The notes: generated by a model from the sequence alone, not told the origin. A DNA stretch of 64,000 nt from Cheiracanthium punctorium (GCA_038373885.1 JAWZYV010012511.1:1-64000), one strand, 5' to 3'. Shown: positions 23,829 through 35,528, counted from the first letter of the stretch. Made by a program: numbers and translations.

Positions 23829-24341
23829 ATTGCCGTCTCCTTTGACATGTTAAATATCAGTAGTAAACTGGCTGATATATTCAAGATGTCGTTGCTGCCT
23901 GGGCGAATCTCGATCCCGAGATTGCGCGAACGTAAATGTGAGTGGTTTGTGGTCTGTAAGAACTGTGAATGGCCTACCCTCTACCATGTGTCGGAAGTGG
24001 CGAATGGCAGAGTAGCTTGCAAAAAGCTCTCTGTCATATGTACTATACTTTTTTTCGGCATCATTTAATTTCCTCGAAAAAAAGGCGAGAGGTTGAATAC
24101 CGTCACTAGTACTTTGTTTCAAAACGGCACCAATCCCGATGTCGGATGCATCGCAACTCAAGGATAACTCCGCGTCAGCGTTGCAAAAAGCTAACAACGT
24201 CGCCTGTGCGAGCGACTCTTTACACGATGTTATCGTGGTTCTGATGAACGCTTTTATCGTGGTTCTGATGAACGCTTTTATCGTGGTTCTGATGAACGCT
24301 TTTATCGTGGTTCTGATGAACGCTTTTATCGTGGTCTCGTT
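23829..24341 (-). pseudogene. Gypsy B RNase H with an in-frame repeat expansion
   Basis: RNase H with Asp in LSCDASDIGIGAV, Glu in STYDRELFASYSAI, Asp in VLTDHKPLTF and VADTLSRI at the end. A stop lies just before the last block (near 23848) and another between reverse transcriptase and RNase H (24342). The linker preceding the domain contains four tandem copies of an 8-residue unit (KAFIRTTI), coded by the 24-bp repeat at 24232-24337. Confidence 0.88.
24232..24337. repeat. 24-bp tandem repeat, about 4.4 copies
   Basis: The unit ATCGTGGTTCTGATGAACGCTTTT is repeated exactly at 24232, 24256, 24280 and 24304, then a partial copy. The period is a multiple of three and keeps the Gypsy B frame open. 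Confidence 0.95.
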
Positions 24342-25108
24342 CTAAACGATAAGACTTTTATCCTTTGGTTTTTTATTGCGAATTAAGTCGGATAAAGGGG
24401 CTTGAATGGAAGATGCATGCTTTATGAACCTATGATAGAAATTAAGCATGGCCAAGAAACGGCGTAATTGCGCCACTGTTTTGGTCTCGGAAAATGGGCA
24501 ATAGCTGTAACCTTTTCTGGCAGAGGTTTCAAGCCATTGGCTGAGATTCTGAATCCTAGGTAGTCTAACTCGCGCTGACCGAAAATACACTTATCGACGT
24601 TGATTCTGATCTGGTGGTCACTGAGCCGGTCAAACAAACGGGATAAATCCCGCGCATGTGCGTTTTCATCAATTGATGCGACCCAAATGTCGTCAAGAGC
24701 ATAACAGCCATCCAACCCACGAATAATGTTCTGAATGTGGCGTTGGAAAGTTTGCGCTGCATTCCGCAGACCAAAACACATAAATTTGTATTCTAAGAGG
24801 CCTAAGGGAGTTATGACCGCAGTCTTAGGTATATCATCGGGATTTACTGGGATTTGGTGATAGGCCTTGATCAAATCTATCTTGGAAAATATTGTTTTCC
24901 CATGTAAATGGTGAGAAAAGTCATGTATATGTGGGACAGGGTATCTGTCTGGTAATGTAATAGCGTTCAGGCGGCGGTAATCGCCACAAACACGCCAAGC
25001 GTTATTTTTCTTAGGTACAAAGTGCACGGGACTACTCCATTGACTTTTGGAGGGGGCGATGATGCCAGCTTTCAGGAGGGCATCAAATTCCTCTTTCAAA
25101 ACTTTCAA
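24342..25108 (-). pseudogene. Gypsy B reverse transcriptase
   Basis: Two overlapping frames. Blocks: [53 protein letters not shown] and [11 protein letters not shown]. The catalytic box reads [11 protein letters not shown]: both aspartates remain, but the usual Tyr/Phe-x context is altered by a missing residue. A frameshift near 24480 precedes the connection domain. Confidence 0.9.
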
Positions 25109-25135
25109 TTTTTCCGGGCTTAATCGCCGTACTTT

Positions 25136-25711
25136 TTAATGTATGGGTTGTCCATGTGTGTCAATGTAGTGAAATACCCCATCCTTTCGCAACACTGGAG
25201 GGCTCGAGGTTTTAAACAACCCTGGGTATCTCAACAGTAATGCATGAAAAGGAGAACTTATGGCTACAGGTGTCGCAAACGCTTTTCGACGACTCGGAAC
25301 ATTTCCTCGTACCTGCATCGCAGTGACGCTATCTTTTAGGGCACGATATTTTAAGTCTATGACAAGACCATATTTGGTTAGGAAATCAATTCCCAAGATG
25401 GCATGAGATACGCCGGCCACGACAAACGCAAACGGAAAAAGTCGGCGCAAGCCTAAATCGACAGTCAGTTGTTGGACACCGTAGGTAGGAATTGCTCTAC
25501 CGTTAGCGGCAGTCAAACTGAAATTGCCTTTTTTCGCTGGCTTGCAAATATGCGCCGGAAGACAGCTGACCGAGGCGCCCGTGTCTACAAGGAACTGAAT
25601 GCCGTTCTGTCGATCCGACACAAAGTGACGGTCTGCGTGTGCGTGATCATTCGTAGCCGCCATTACGAATGATTCCCTTCGTTTCCCGAAAACTTGCATG
25701 GCTGAACGCAC
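25136..25711 (-). pseudogene. Gypsy B aspartic protease
   Basis: Open for 191 aa. The catalytic triplet is in FLVDTGASVSCLPAH and the C-terminal ILGIDFLTKYGLVIDL block is intact, so this domain looks unbroken. It overlaps the end of gag in another frame (25663-25711). Confidence 0.88.
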
Positions 25712-26450
25712 TTTTGAGCTATGTTGCTAAAACGCCAGTGATACCAGCACAACCCGCTTTGCTTTTTCTCGGGAGACTTTGAGCGTCTATCGCGTCTACT
25801 GGGTGTGCCGTCACTGTCCCGACGGGAAAGCCTCCGAACTTCGTTTTTGAGCTCACGAAGTTCTTTACGCAGCGATTCGATCCCACCCTCGTCTGACTTG
25901 AGAGGAGTTGTGGTAGTGCCTGCTATCTCCGATCTACCAGAAACCTCTTGGATTTTATCCGCTATCTCTGCCAAGTCACTGAGTTTGTCCTTACATGTGG
26001 ACAAAATTTGCTGGCTTGGTAGCGGTAATCGTTGCAGCCAGAGTGGTTTTAACAGGTCATCGGAGACCTTTCCGTCAGCCAAATTTGCAGGAGGAGTTGA
26101 GATGGTCTCAAATCACCTATGTGACAATCCTGCATAAGTTGTTTTAGCCGCGCGGTTTCCGATTGCGAGTATTGCAACAAAATTCTATCTTTTAGAGACT
26201 TATAAGCATCTTTGTCGGGGGGTTTGAAACGATATCCCTAACGTACCCCAAAACACTGGCGTCCAAGGCAGAGACTATGGCATGAAACTTGGTTAAGTCC
26301 ACAGTTATTCCTGAAATAGCAAACTGGGATTCGACTTGTAGGAACCATAATGCTGGTTATTTTTCCCAAAAAGGTGGGGCACGAAAGGCTAGCCACCTCA
26401 AATGATGATTCGTCACCAGAATTCATTTTTACTCTAAACAACAGCCTAGC
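25663..26450 (-). pseudogene. Gypsy B gag
   Basis: Starts with MNSGDESSFEVASLSCPTF (about 26424), is interrupted by frameshifts between 26240 and 26082, then continues as DDLLKPLWLQRLPLPSQQIL, a conserved capsid block, through a Ser/Arg-rich basic stretch to CWYHWRFSNIAQKC. The last is the atypical CxxH cluster that replaces a zinc knuckle in this group. Confidence 0.8.
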
Positions 26451-26459
26451 AAAACATCA

Positions 26460-27435
26460 AAAGGGGAAAAGTTAGTTTTCTTACCGAAATCGAAGACAGA
26501 ATAGAGTTTCCTTCCAGCAATTGACTGTATTATCTCTGAGATCTTTGGCAGACAAATTTTGTATGGTTCAGTGATACAGTTTAAGAGCCTGTAGTCTGCC
26601 ACCATTCTGAATTTTGGATTTTTTTCTCTTCATCTGATAGTGGTTTCTTTTTGATGAATATGACTGGAAAGCAATAATTGGAAGCATTATTTTCTATTAT
26701 ACCTGCTTCGAGAAGCTTGTTAATTTGAGATCTTGCAAATGACTTGGCAATTTCAGGTATTGGGTATGGTTTGATTTGTATGGGAAATATTCATGAAGTA
26801 GCCTAAATTCTGTCACAACCTCATGAGTAGGTCCTAATGTGCTGTAGGATTTAGAAAAAAACCTTACAATTTCTCATTAGTAAGCTAAGTAATGTTTCCT
26901 TGTTACAATTATCTAGATGATCTAAATTGCATTCATTTGGTTCTAATTCCTGTTTTAAGTTGTGGATCTCCTCCAAGTTTAAGTTGTTTACATGCTTGAC
27001 ATCTTCAGTGGAAGAAAAAGGAGAATAATTTTGATATCTTGAAACCTGCCCTAAAATGGTGTTCTTACGGATAATTATTTTTTCTGAAGTGTTGTTTTCA
27101 ACAATAGTGCTAATTCGATTGTCCCGTGTGTGGTATGCAGTGAAGAGAAATAGAGTAATTGTATTTATCAGTTATGGGCGAAAATATATCTGTTTCAGCC
27201 AAATGGGAGGGAGTCTGAAGATGCACTATCTCATGCTTTCCTGGTGAAAGTGTGATGTTACTAGAAACCCTGATGTCATGAACTTCATCCGAATTATTGT
27301 CTAGCTGTTGTCTGCTCTGTGGGGATGTCAAAGGAATACTCTCATAAAAGAGAAAACTAGAATTTCGTGTAATGAGTACTTTATTTTCCGTATCAAGCAT
27401 TATTTTGTTCGTATGTAAAAAATCATACCCTTATA
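26460..27435 (-). pseudogene. Gypsy C protease end and start of reverse transcriptase
   Basis: Right part: GYDFLHTNKIMLDTENKVLI, the end of the retropepsin. A linker follows (27110-27400). Left part: ENNASNYCFPVIFIKK, then FRMVADYRLLN and ISEIIQSIAGRKLYSVFDF, the first reverse-transcriptase motifs. The catalytic YxDD region is not present. Many stops. Confidence 0.78.
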
Positions 27436-28289
27436 CGTAGGTTGCTATTTATATTTCTGGCCTGGGCAACAGAAAGCGTGGCTAGGAGATCGCAGACGAT
27501 TTAAATCGAAAATTTGATATTTTTAAACATTAATTCTTCCGAACGATTTGAAATTTCAGCTTGATTTGTGTTGTTTACAGGAAATTTAAAAATTCATCTC
27601 TTTAAAAAAATTGAGTTGACTCGAGAACATTTTCGTGCAATTATTTTTCACAACTTTCGACGTGTATTGTCAAGACAAGAATGCTTCGATGAACTTAAAT
27701 CTTTATACAGCGATGAAGCACCATCCAGCAGCACTGTAAAAAGCTGGTATAATGTATTTAATCGTGGTCGGTGTTCGATTCAGGACGAATTCCATGCAAG
27801 TCGTCCAAAATCGGTTGTTGTGCTAGAAAAAAATTGATGTTGTGCGAGAACTCATCAAGCAAGACCGTCATGTGATATACCGTCAGATTGAGGTGTCTTT
27901 GGACATTAGTATGACAAGCATCAATGAGATATTACATGAACATTTGACCGTAAAAAGATTTGTTCGCGTTGGATTCCGCATAATGTGAAAAACGCTCAAA
28001 AGAAGGCTCGTATCGAATGGTGCAAGAAAATGCTAACAAAATACAATCAAGGCTTATCAAAGGCTGTGTATAACACATACACAGATGGCGAATCATGGAT
28101 CTATGCATATGAGCCGAAAACAAAGCAGCAATCGACTGTATAGGTCTTCCAAGACGAGCCAAATACAACAAAAATTATTCGAGTAAGAAGCACATAGAAA
28201 CAAATGGTTGCCTGTTTCTTCGGCATCACCGGTCACGTGGCGACAGTGGCGTTAGAGCAACGCAGGACGATCAATTCTGAATGGTACAA

Positions 28290-29497
28290 GCCCAGACAGC
28301 ACATAAGCTTAAATCAAACTTGACATTTCTTTGAATTTGACGTATTAATACAAGCTTGACAGTTCAACTCATTTTAAGCTTGCAGCAAGCTTGCAGGAGT
28401 CAAGTTGAATTGTCAAGCTTAAATACAGCTTGATTTAAGCTTGACAATTGATACTCGCTTGATTTTTCCTTTTTAAAGCGAGCGTTGATGGCGCCATCTG
28501 TGAAAGAGAATGGACATTAATTGTCTTACCGTTTCTCAAATTTGCTCAATAAAGAAAAGTTCGTAAAAATTGGGTTTTATTTTATTATAACACGAGGGGA
28601 GTTTTAGTTTTATTTACATCTAATAAACATAAGTAATTCCATTAACTAATTAACTAGCCCTAAAAATAAATTTTAATATAATTAACACAATTTAGTTAGT
28701 TAATATACTTCACTTTATGTGTGATAGAATGAGGCGTAATCCGGCCTCCACAAAATAATTAATCAGTCATAAATGTACTTGACCATAGAATTAAAAAAAA
28801 AAAGATTCTATATTTCCAAATATGGAAATTCTTCAAAATAAAATACAATTATACTACGAAATTGATTTCAAAATCAGTCATTTGTCTCGATTTTGGCCAG
28901 CAGTATTGCTCAACGATGAGTGTTGCGATATTGAAAGTTTTAAAACGTGTCCTGGTTTTAAGTTTATATTATGCTTATTTCCCTATTAGTAGAGTCTATA
29001 AATCACACATAACATTATTTAAATTTTGATTCATCCCATGGAAAAATAAAAGAAACTTATCAGCATCGCCCATACGTATCGATCTGGCGTGGCAACAGTC
29101 ACTTTAAACTTTAGTCACAGCTGCCCGAGGCATAATAGCCGAACGGTTAGCACGCGGTCCTTCCAGCCTAAAGTTCTCGGGATCGAACCCAGCCGCTCAC
29201 GTTTGATGGATCAGATTAAAGTAACTTAAAATTTCAGCATAGAGGGGGGGAAATGCGCGGAAAAATAAAGTATGTGGGACGCGGGTGCCCCGTGTATTTC
29301 GAAAAAAATTTTTAGGAAAATTTGTTAATCTTGAAATTAAGCTTGCTATGTCAAGCTTGATTCAAGCTGGGCAAGTGTAAACTAGAACACTTGATTCAAG
29401 CTTGCATTAAGCTTACACGCTTGAAATTTTCAAGCTGAATTCAAGTTTATTGACTTGATAAATCAAGCTTGCTGCAAGTTTGCTGTGCTGTCTGGGC
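28290..29497. mobile_element. Foldback MITE with AAGCTTGA subterminal repeats
   Basis: Ends GCCCAGACAGCACA and TGTGCTGTCTGGGC are perfect inverted repeats. Both subterminal regions (about 28300-28450 and 29335-29480) are crowded with CAAGCTTGA-type motifs in both orientations. The core holds a tRNA-like segment. No transposase. No clear target duplication at the junction with the mariner. Confidence 0.75.
29128..29212 (+). repeat. tRNA-like SINE head inside the MITE
   Basis: A-box-like TAGCCGAACGGTTAG and B-box-like GGATCGAACCC at tRNA spacing. The sequence does not close into a cloverleaf acceptor stem, so this is a tRNA-derived promoter of a SINE and not a tRNA gene. Confidence 0.6.
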
Positions 29498-29970
29498 GAC
29501 TATTTGTTTGCCTGAAATCGCCGGAGAAATTCGAAAAAAGCAGAAGAGACGTATAATTCTTCATCATGAAAATGCGAGCTCTTAACACATCGGCTCAAAC
29601 AAAGGATTTTCTGAAATGCCAAAACATCGAATTGATGGGTCATCCGCCGTGCAGCCCTGATTTGGCACCCAATGACTTTTTTTTATTCCCGTACATCAAA
29701 AATAAATTACGTGGACAACGATCTTCGATACCCGAAGAGGCGGTCGATGCATTCAAAACGCATGTTTTGCAGTAGCATCAATCGGAGTGGGGAAAATGAT
29801 TCGAAAATTGGTTCAAACGCATACAAAAGTGCATTGATCTTCATGAATATTTTGAAAAACAATAAAACCAATTTTTATCATAAATATTTGTTGTTTCATT
29901 ATTAGGCCAGAAATATAAATAGCAACCCTCGTATTACATGGTAATTTGAGGTTCAAATATTTTCAGTGAC

Positions 29971-30163
29971 AAAAAACAAGTTTGTTGTTGTTGTTGTCGT
30001 GTCCATGGATAAACCATGGAAAGAGGGGTGCCAGTGCCCCCGAGGGGGTTGGACTTCTACTTGTTGGTCCCTAATTTTGAACAGATTCCAGATGAGGGAC
30101 CAACCACCACCTGAAATCGGCATCCCCAGAGGTATCGTTTAACAACTAAAAAAATCAAGTTTG
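29971..30163 (-). mobile_element. SINE-like retroposon with (CAA)n tail and 14-bp target duplication
   Basis: Insert of about 163 bp (29985-30147) read on the minus strand, ending in a (CAA)n tail seen on the plus strand as TTGTTGTTGTTG. Flanked by AAAAAACAAGTTTG and AAAAAATCAAGTTTG. It interrupts the Gypsy C protease. The body has GGGGATGCCGATTTCAGG but no clear A and B boxes. Confidence 0.65.
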
Positions 30164-31461
30164 AAAACCACTTATCACTAATTTTGAATTTTGTGTCAAC
30201 TGCGGCCTTATATGGTATACAGTTGTTGTCCAGCGTTCGTATTCTAACTGCTCGTGATGCGAAGTTTACTTTAGAGTGCTTTTTGATTGTATCAACGATT
30301 AATGGCTGAAAAAGACATGTTTGCATCCGAGTCTATCAGTGCATTAAATTCATGAGAGCCAAATTTAAGGCAAAATGTTTTCTCTTGAGGTGCTGGACAT
30401 TAAAACCCTTTCTTCTGTGACCTCAGAATGTATGTTATGTGTTTCTGTATCTTGAAACTGGGCTCTTACAAAGCCATCACTCTTGAAACTGTAAGAATCC
30501 CTGTCTAGTTTAAATTTCTGTTCTAGGGATGGTTTCTACCTCTATCGTTACTGTATGCACGACCTTTTTGTGTATTTCTGTGACCTCTGAAATTGTGTCG
30601 TTGCCTGTAATTGCTCATGTGTGGCCTAAAATTATGTCTGTACCCTCTAGTGTTGTTAGAGTTGCCCCTGAAGGAAGAATTGTGAAAGTATTGGAATTTC
30701 GTGGAAACTGAGGACAGCTGGTGGTGATGTGACCGAAACTACATATGTGACAGGTGTAAGCTACCTCTTGCTACTGAAATCTTGAAGATGAAGTTTGGTC
30801 TTTCTGTTCAGTAAGCCTATCCAGCTTCTGTGTTAAATGCAAGAGCTTTTCATTGCCTCTAGGTGCTGCTGTAGCAGAACATCAATTTCAATTCTGTTGA
30901 TAGCCTTTAAGTTGTTAATGCTACCTGCGGTGTCCTTAAGAGCACGCTCTAGACTCTTAGCAGTTCTAAATGCCATCTTGAAGGTTTGGGGACCTGATTT
31001 TTTCACCTCAAACTCACCTCAATCTCTGGTCTCGGAGCCTCAATTAATGAAAGTTTAAGATCGTCTGTTGATTTCACCAACTGAGTATCCTTTGTTAAAA
31101 GATTTGCATACCTCGTAGCTGCGCTCTAAATCTCCTCTGCTAAATTGGATACAGACTGATTTATTTTTTGAGATATCTTTGCAAAATTATTTTGTGTCTC
31201 TTGAAATGACTGAGATGGTGAGAACTTGTTTTTTTGAAGTTTTTGCAGTGTGTTTACTCTCTTTGCTCTTAATGCCTTGGGGTCATTTAAAATAAAATCT
31301 ATTGCTTTCGCTTTCAAATTTAACTTAAAAATAAGTAATTGTCTCTCTTCTGACCAATTTTCAAGATTGGCCATAGAATTAAATTCATCATTAGAGAAAT
31401 CTACATTTTCATTTGACTCACCACTAAATTTTGGGAACGAGGAAGCTAGAGACTCGGCCAT
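30164..31461 (-). pseudogene. Gypsy C gag and start of protease
   Basis: Gag begins MAESLASSFPKFSGESNENV and continues with WSEERQLLIFKLNLKAKAIDF, a Gypsy capsid pattern (31126-31461). A zinc-knuckle-like CHICSFGHITTSC is at about 30735-30770, one residue shorter than the standard CX2CX4HX4C. The protease start is seen as LFQPLIVDTIKKHSKVNFAS at 30260-30326. Frameshifts and stops in between. Confidence 0.72.
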
Positions 31462-33317
31462 AACTACTTATCCAGAAAGTAAATTGTTATGTCTCGTACT
31501 TATATCGTTCTTTTGTTTATATATGTAAGATATCTGGCAATGAATTATTTCTCATAGCATAATGCTGGGTTGAGCTCATGATCGTATAGTGGATTTTCAT
31601 AAAAATATACAAAGCTTGTGTTAATTAAATAATTCTCCCTAATATCAGAAATATTTACACAAGTGAAGGTACACTATTCAGTATAAATAATGAAATCAAT
31701 TTAGCATTCTAGACTATTTATTTATATTTTAAGGTACTCATTGCCATCACACAGCACATTATAAGCAATCATAAGAAAATATTGATGAAAATAAATACAT
31801 ATATATTTAGTTTGATAACATCATGATGTAAACTTTAGAAAATCCATTGAGATTTTTGAATATCAAATAATTAAAAGGGTTGTGTACACACCAATTTAAC
31901 TTCATTGAAACTCTAGATGAATCTTAAAAATACGCATATTCACATAATAGTAATAAAAATTGCAATGAAATTTCAAAAAAAATATATAAACTTTAAATAA
32001 TTAATAATAATAATAAATAATGGAAAATAATGGAACTAAAATAAGGGAAATCTGCCATTTTCGTACCTTATGTACAGCTGCGGAAAAAAAAAATTACTCA
32101 CTTGCTCTTTATTTGGCCGTCGTTCGTCGCACAGCAAAGTTACATATACCAATCGTTTAAGATTAGCATACATTTTAATTTGCCATACATAAAATTAGCA
32201 TAAGGGACCATCTGCATATTTAAATTCTCACCAACTTTCTTTTTCTCAATGCCAACCCCTAGATTTAACTTCAAATTTCATAAATTTCGATCATTTTAAC
32301 CTCGGATACCAATTTTCAATACTTTGAACTAAAACTGAATAATGGACTTCCAAAATCCCTCTCCCTCTATGTTAAAATATATTTTCACACTTTAATTCAT
32401 ATCTCATATAATATTGATTTTAAGAATCTGATTTTTATTCGCACTATTTGAACTAAACTACCCAAACATAATTTACTATTATTATAAGTTTTAATAAAGT
32501 ATTAATATGATGTATGGATTATTAAATTAATATTCGAAAAATTTATGATTAGCGACCTAGCCAAATTTCGATGGAAATAAATGCAGAAAGTAATTTTACA
32601 CAGCAAGGACCCCTAGAACACGGCGAAAAAATTGCGATCGGGTTCTCTGTAACACGTTAAAAGAGACTCGTATATCGTTCGCTTTTTCTAATTGTGGTGT
32701 ACATTAAACGTAATAGAAAGAACTTTTGTATGATTTATTTTATTCTATTTGAAACTGAGAAATAAAACGTTTTACTAAAATGAATCTGCGAATTTAAACC
32801 CGATTTAATTTAGAGGAAATGCATTTCCGTTTTCTCTGGTGCATACGTAGTATCAAGCAGAGTTGGGCAAAATACATAGAAAATGTATTTTCGATACAAA
32901 ATACAAATTACATTTATTCAAACACAAAAAATTTCAAAATAGAAAATACTTTCTAAATTGAAAAAACTCAAAATACAAAATACATGTACTATTTTCAAAA
33001 TACACACAAAATACAAAATACGTCTAAAACTTCAATTAAGTATATTTTTCTACAGAATCTTCTAGTTTATTTCATTCCAATGTATTTTAAGATGAGCAAA
33101 CAAATGTAATTAGTAACTATCTTTTATTTTATTTTTTATATACATGAATTTTTCCTGGAATAAATTGCATCTTAAAAGGCATGAAAGCGAAACTGTGACA
33201 AGTATTTATTGAACGTTATTTTTTAGTGATAATGAATGAAATTGAAATATAAATAAAATATGTTTCTAAACGAAGATAAGTTAAATTATATTTCTACTTT
33301 AAGATGTATTCATAGCC
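31462..33317. other. AT-rich intronic sequence with TE end fragments
   Basis: No gene. TACAGCTGCGGAAAAAA at 32072 resembles a Tc1-type terminal repeat, and a near copy, TACAGCTCCGGAAAAAA, is at 33629. CAGAGTTGGGCAAAATAC at 32869 resembles a hAT end. The partner ends were not found. Confidence 0.4.
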
Positions 33318-33600
33318 TCACCATGGCACAGTGGTTATGTCGCTGAAAATGGCAGACGGCTGAAGTGTGAAGGTCACAGGTTCGGGCCCCGTCCTGCGGC
33401 TGTCGATCTAACGGTCTGGAGTTTTGGTCGGTTTTCTCCAGATGTAACGTGAATATGAGTTAGAATTCCCGAGAAAGTCCTGCGACCAAGCCCCCCCCAT
33501 TCTAGGCAGATACCTTTCTTGCAGGTTTGCCTTAATACACAAAGTACAGTATAATACAGTAACGTTCCGTTCAACTGCTTGATACAAGTAAGTAATTTTA
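33318..33600 (+). repeat. tRNA-derived SINE
   Basis: Starts with ATGGCACAGTGGTTATGTC (A-box-like) and has GGTTCGGGCCC (B-box-like) about 50 bp on, followed by a tRNA-unrelated body with GTTTTCTCCAGATGTAACGT. A second diverged copy lies at 34313-34520 and a fragment at 8198. Confidence 0.75.
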
Positions 33601-34312
33601 AATAACATGAAATAAAGCTTCATTAATGTACAGCTCCGGAAAAAAGGCATGCACCTCTGTACAAAATATTACATATATCGATCGTTTACGAATAACAGAC
33701 CCGTAGCCAGACGATTTGACTAGATGGGGCAGTGTCCCAGGATGGCTATGTATTTTCAGTTGATTTCTTCTCCTCCCCTCCCACTTCGGAGGACCTTTAA
33801 GTGTTACGAAAGCATATTCCTGGCTATTTCAATAATTTTATTGTTTTTACTAATTTAATTGTGTATGTTAATAAAATTACAGTGTAGGTAAAAAATCTTG
33901 AACACGCTTAATTTTTTGCTAGTTTTTCTGGTTTACTTAATTTTTCGTTATAAAATTATCGTAATGTAACTATTGTTAGTGATTCTAATGTATTTTAACG
34001 CTTTCCAACAAAGCTGAAAAGTGCTTATAATTTAAGCGAGTGTGTCTGTCCATGTGTTCTATCCGTTCGTTCGTGCTCCAATAGTCATAGTTATTCATCG
34101 ACTACTACGAAGCTTCTATAGCTTCTATATGTTATTTCAATGAACTGTACAAAATACCGTAGTAATTTAGAAATGGTGTATGTAGGATTTATAGAGCTTT
34201 TACAGGCGCCCTCAATGCATTGCAATACATTAGGCTCTATGGGCAGTCATTCTTTAAAGCTTATTTTAGAGACATTCAAATATAGAGAGCTATTTCAAAC
34301 AAAAGAAGGGAC

Positions 34313-34520
34313 CGACCATGACCAGATGGATAAGATACTTAATATGGTAGATGGCCGAAGTATGAAGGTGCAGGATTCTGGACTACCGCGTCACTTTCAA
34401 ACTAACCATATCGAGTTTCGGGCGGTTTTCTCCAGATTTAACGTGAATACGCGTTAGAACTCCCTAAAAAGTCCTCTGTCCAAGGCAAACTGCTTTACGC
34501 AGACAGCTCTAGTGTAGCTT
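34313..34520 (+). repeat. tRNA-derived SINE, diverged copy
   Basis: Same body as the SINE at 33318: GGCGGTTTTCTCCAGATTTA, AACGTGAATACGCGTTAGAA, TCCCTAAAAAGTCCT. The promoter boxes are degraded. Confidence 0.65.
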
Positions 34521-35528
34521 TTACTTAACCGAAAAATCGATCAATGAAATGGTCAAATGGAAAAAAATTGCTATATGTTATTGAGGATTACAAAATAGAG
34601 CTCTCCATAACATCTCTATCATTTATAGTTAATTTACAGACGCACACAAATGTACAATGACTCTCGAAAATTGTAAAAAAGGAATAAAAAACAATACACC
34701 TGAATATTTTTTAAAAAGCCTATCATAGAATCATGATGAAGTCTTACAGTCAAGAAAAAGGGCTATCTGATTGAACCTTTAAAAAACAGTCTTATATTTT
34801 AAACATCAACCATATCCTCAAAATCGTTCTAAAAGTGTGTAAAAACTCCATGCATTTACATCAGCTAGAGCACTGGCGGACAGACAGACAAACGAAAATC
34901 ATAAACACTTTTCAATCTTGTTGGAAAGTGTGAAAATCACATTAAAATCACTAACAATAGTTAAAATATCACGATAATTTCACAACAAAAGAATGCATTC
35001 ATCCATAAAAAGTAGGCAAAAACGTCAGTGTGTTTCAGACTTTTTGCAACATTATACATTTTTAACTGATTTTCGTTTTCCTTCTAATTGATTAACATTT
35101 AATTTTATGACTATTTAATTTTGTTAACAAAATAAAGCTACCTTTTATTTACTGCTGCGGTAAAAATAATGCACGGTAATGCCGCACTCTATTTTCTGTT
35201 ATTCTTAATTCTTTATTGAAAATGTAAATAATTCTTTTAAATATTCCCGAAAATACTCCCACTGTTCTAAAACCTAAATTTTATATTTTACATGACAAAA
35301 TTTATTAAACACTCAATACTTAATTTATGGTATTTTTTTCTTTTTGAATACTAGAAATAATACAAATATAATGTGCGGTAACAGCAAACTAGACCATTGG
35401 TATGTTGACAAACCGGTCAACAAAATCAGCGGCGTATATAGGTTTGTATTTCGGGGAGGAGGGGGGGGAACATCATCCGGTATTTTAAAACTTATTTTTA
35501 CAATAGCTAATATAAATGTTTTAAAATA
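34521..35528. other. AT-rich intronic sequence, no gene seen
   Basis: No coding or complete repeat recognised. A G-rich run (GGAGGAGGGGGGGG) lies at 35455-35468. Confidence 0.45.

Larger units (their letters stand above)
22512..26450 (-). mobile_element. Ty3/Gypsy retrotransposon B, 5' end lost
   Basis: Minus-strand element with gag, protease, reverse transcriptase, RNase H and integrase in the standard Gypsy order, followed by the 3' LTR. The 5' LTR and primer-binding site are missing: gag runs directly into the truncated reverse transcriptase of Gypsy C at about 26460, with no LTR between. Only a handful of stops and frameshifts break it, so it is younger than its neighbours. Confidence 0.9.
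27568..29860 (+). pseudogene. Mariner transposase
   Basis: Transposase interrupted by a 1.2 kb insertion. N-terminal helix-turn-helix: LTREHFRAIIFHNF, ECFDELKSLYSDEAPSSSTV, WYNVFNRGRCSIQDE. The catalytic domain is eroded: the first Asp site reads TDGESWIYAYEP (order of G and D reversed), the second reads HHENAS (Glu for Asp), the third is present in SPDLAPNDFFLFP. Stops occur at 27835 and 28141 and frameshifts elsewhere. The C-terminus KNKLRGQRSSIPEEAVDAFK to CIDLHEYFEKQ is recognisable. Confidence 0.92.
27436..29931 (+). mobile_element. Mariner transposon, split by a foldback MITE
   Basis: Inverted ends of about 28 bp sharing GGTTGCTATTTATATTTCTG, flanked by TA on both sides (27434-27435, 29932-29933). 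Removing the inserted MITE (28290-29497) leaves about 1.29 kb, the usual size of a mariner. Inserted in the protease region of Gypsy C. Confidence 0.93.
26460..31461 (-). mobile_element. Ty3/Gypsy retrotransposon C, truncated and split
   Basis: A third minus-strand Gypsy, read from gag at 31461 leftwards to the first reverse-transcriptase blocks at 26460, where it is cut off by Gypsy B. It is split by the mariner at 27436-29931 and by a SINE-like insertion at 29985-30147. No LTR is recognised on either side. Confidence 0.82.

Noticed and set aside
24232..24337. CRISPR array from regular repeats
   Set aside because: The units are contiguous with no spacers and lie in a retrotransposon frame of a eukaryotic genome.
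29128..29212. Functional tRNA gene
   Set aside because: A and B boxes are present but no acceptor or anticodon stem closes. It lies inside a MITE, so it is called a SINE head.
34140..34457. 105-aa plus frame
   Set aside because: Its second half is SINE sequence read through, so it is not a gene.
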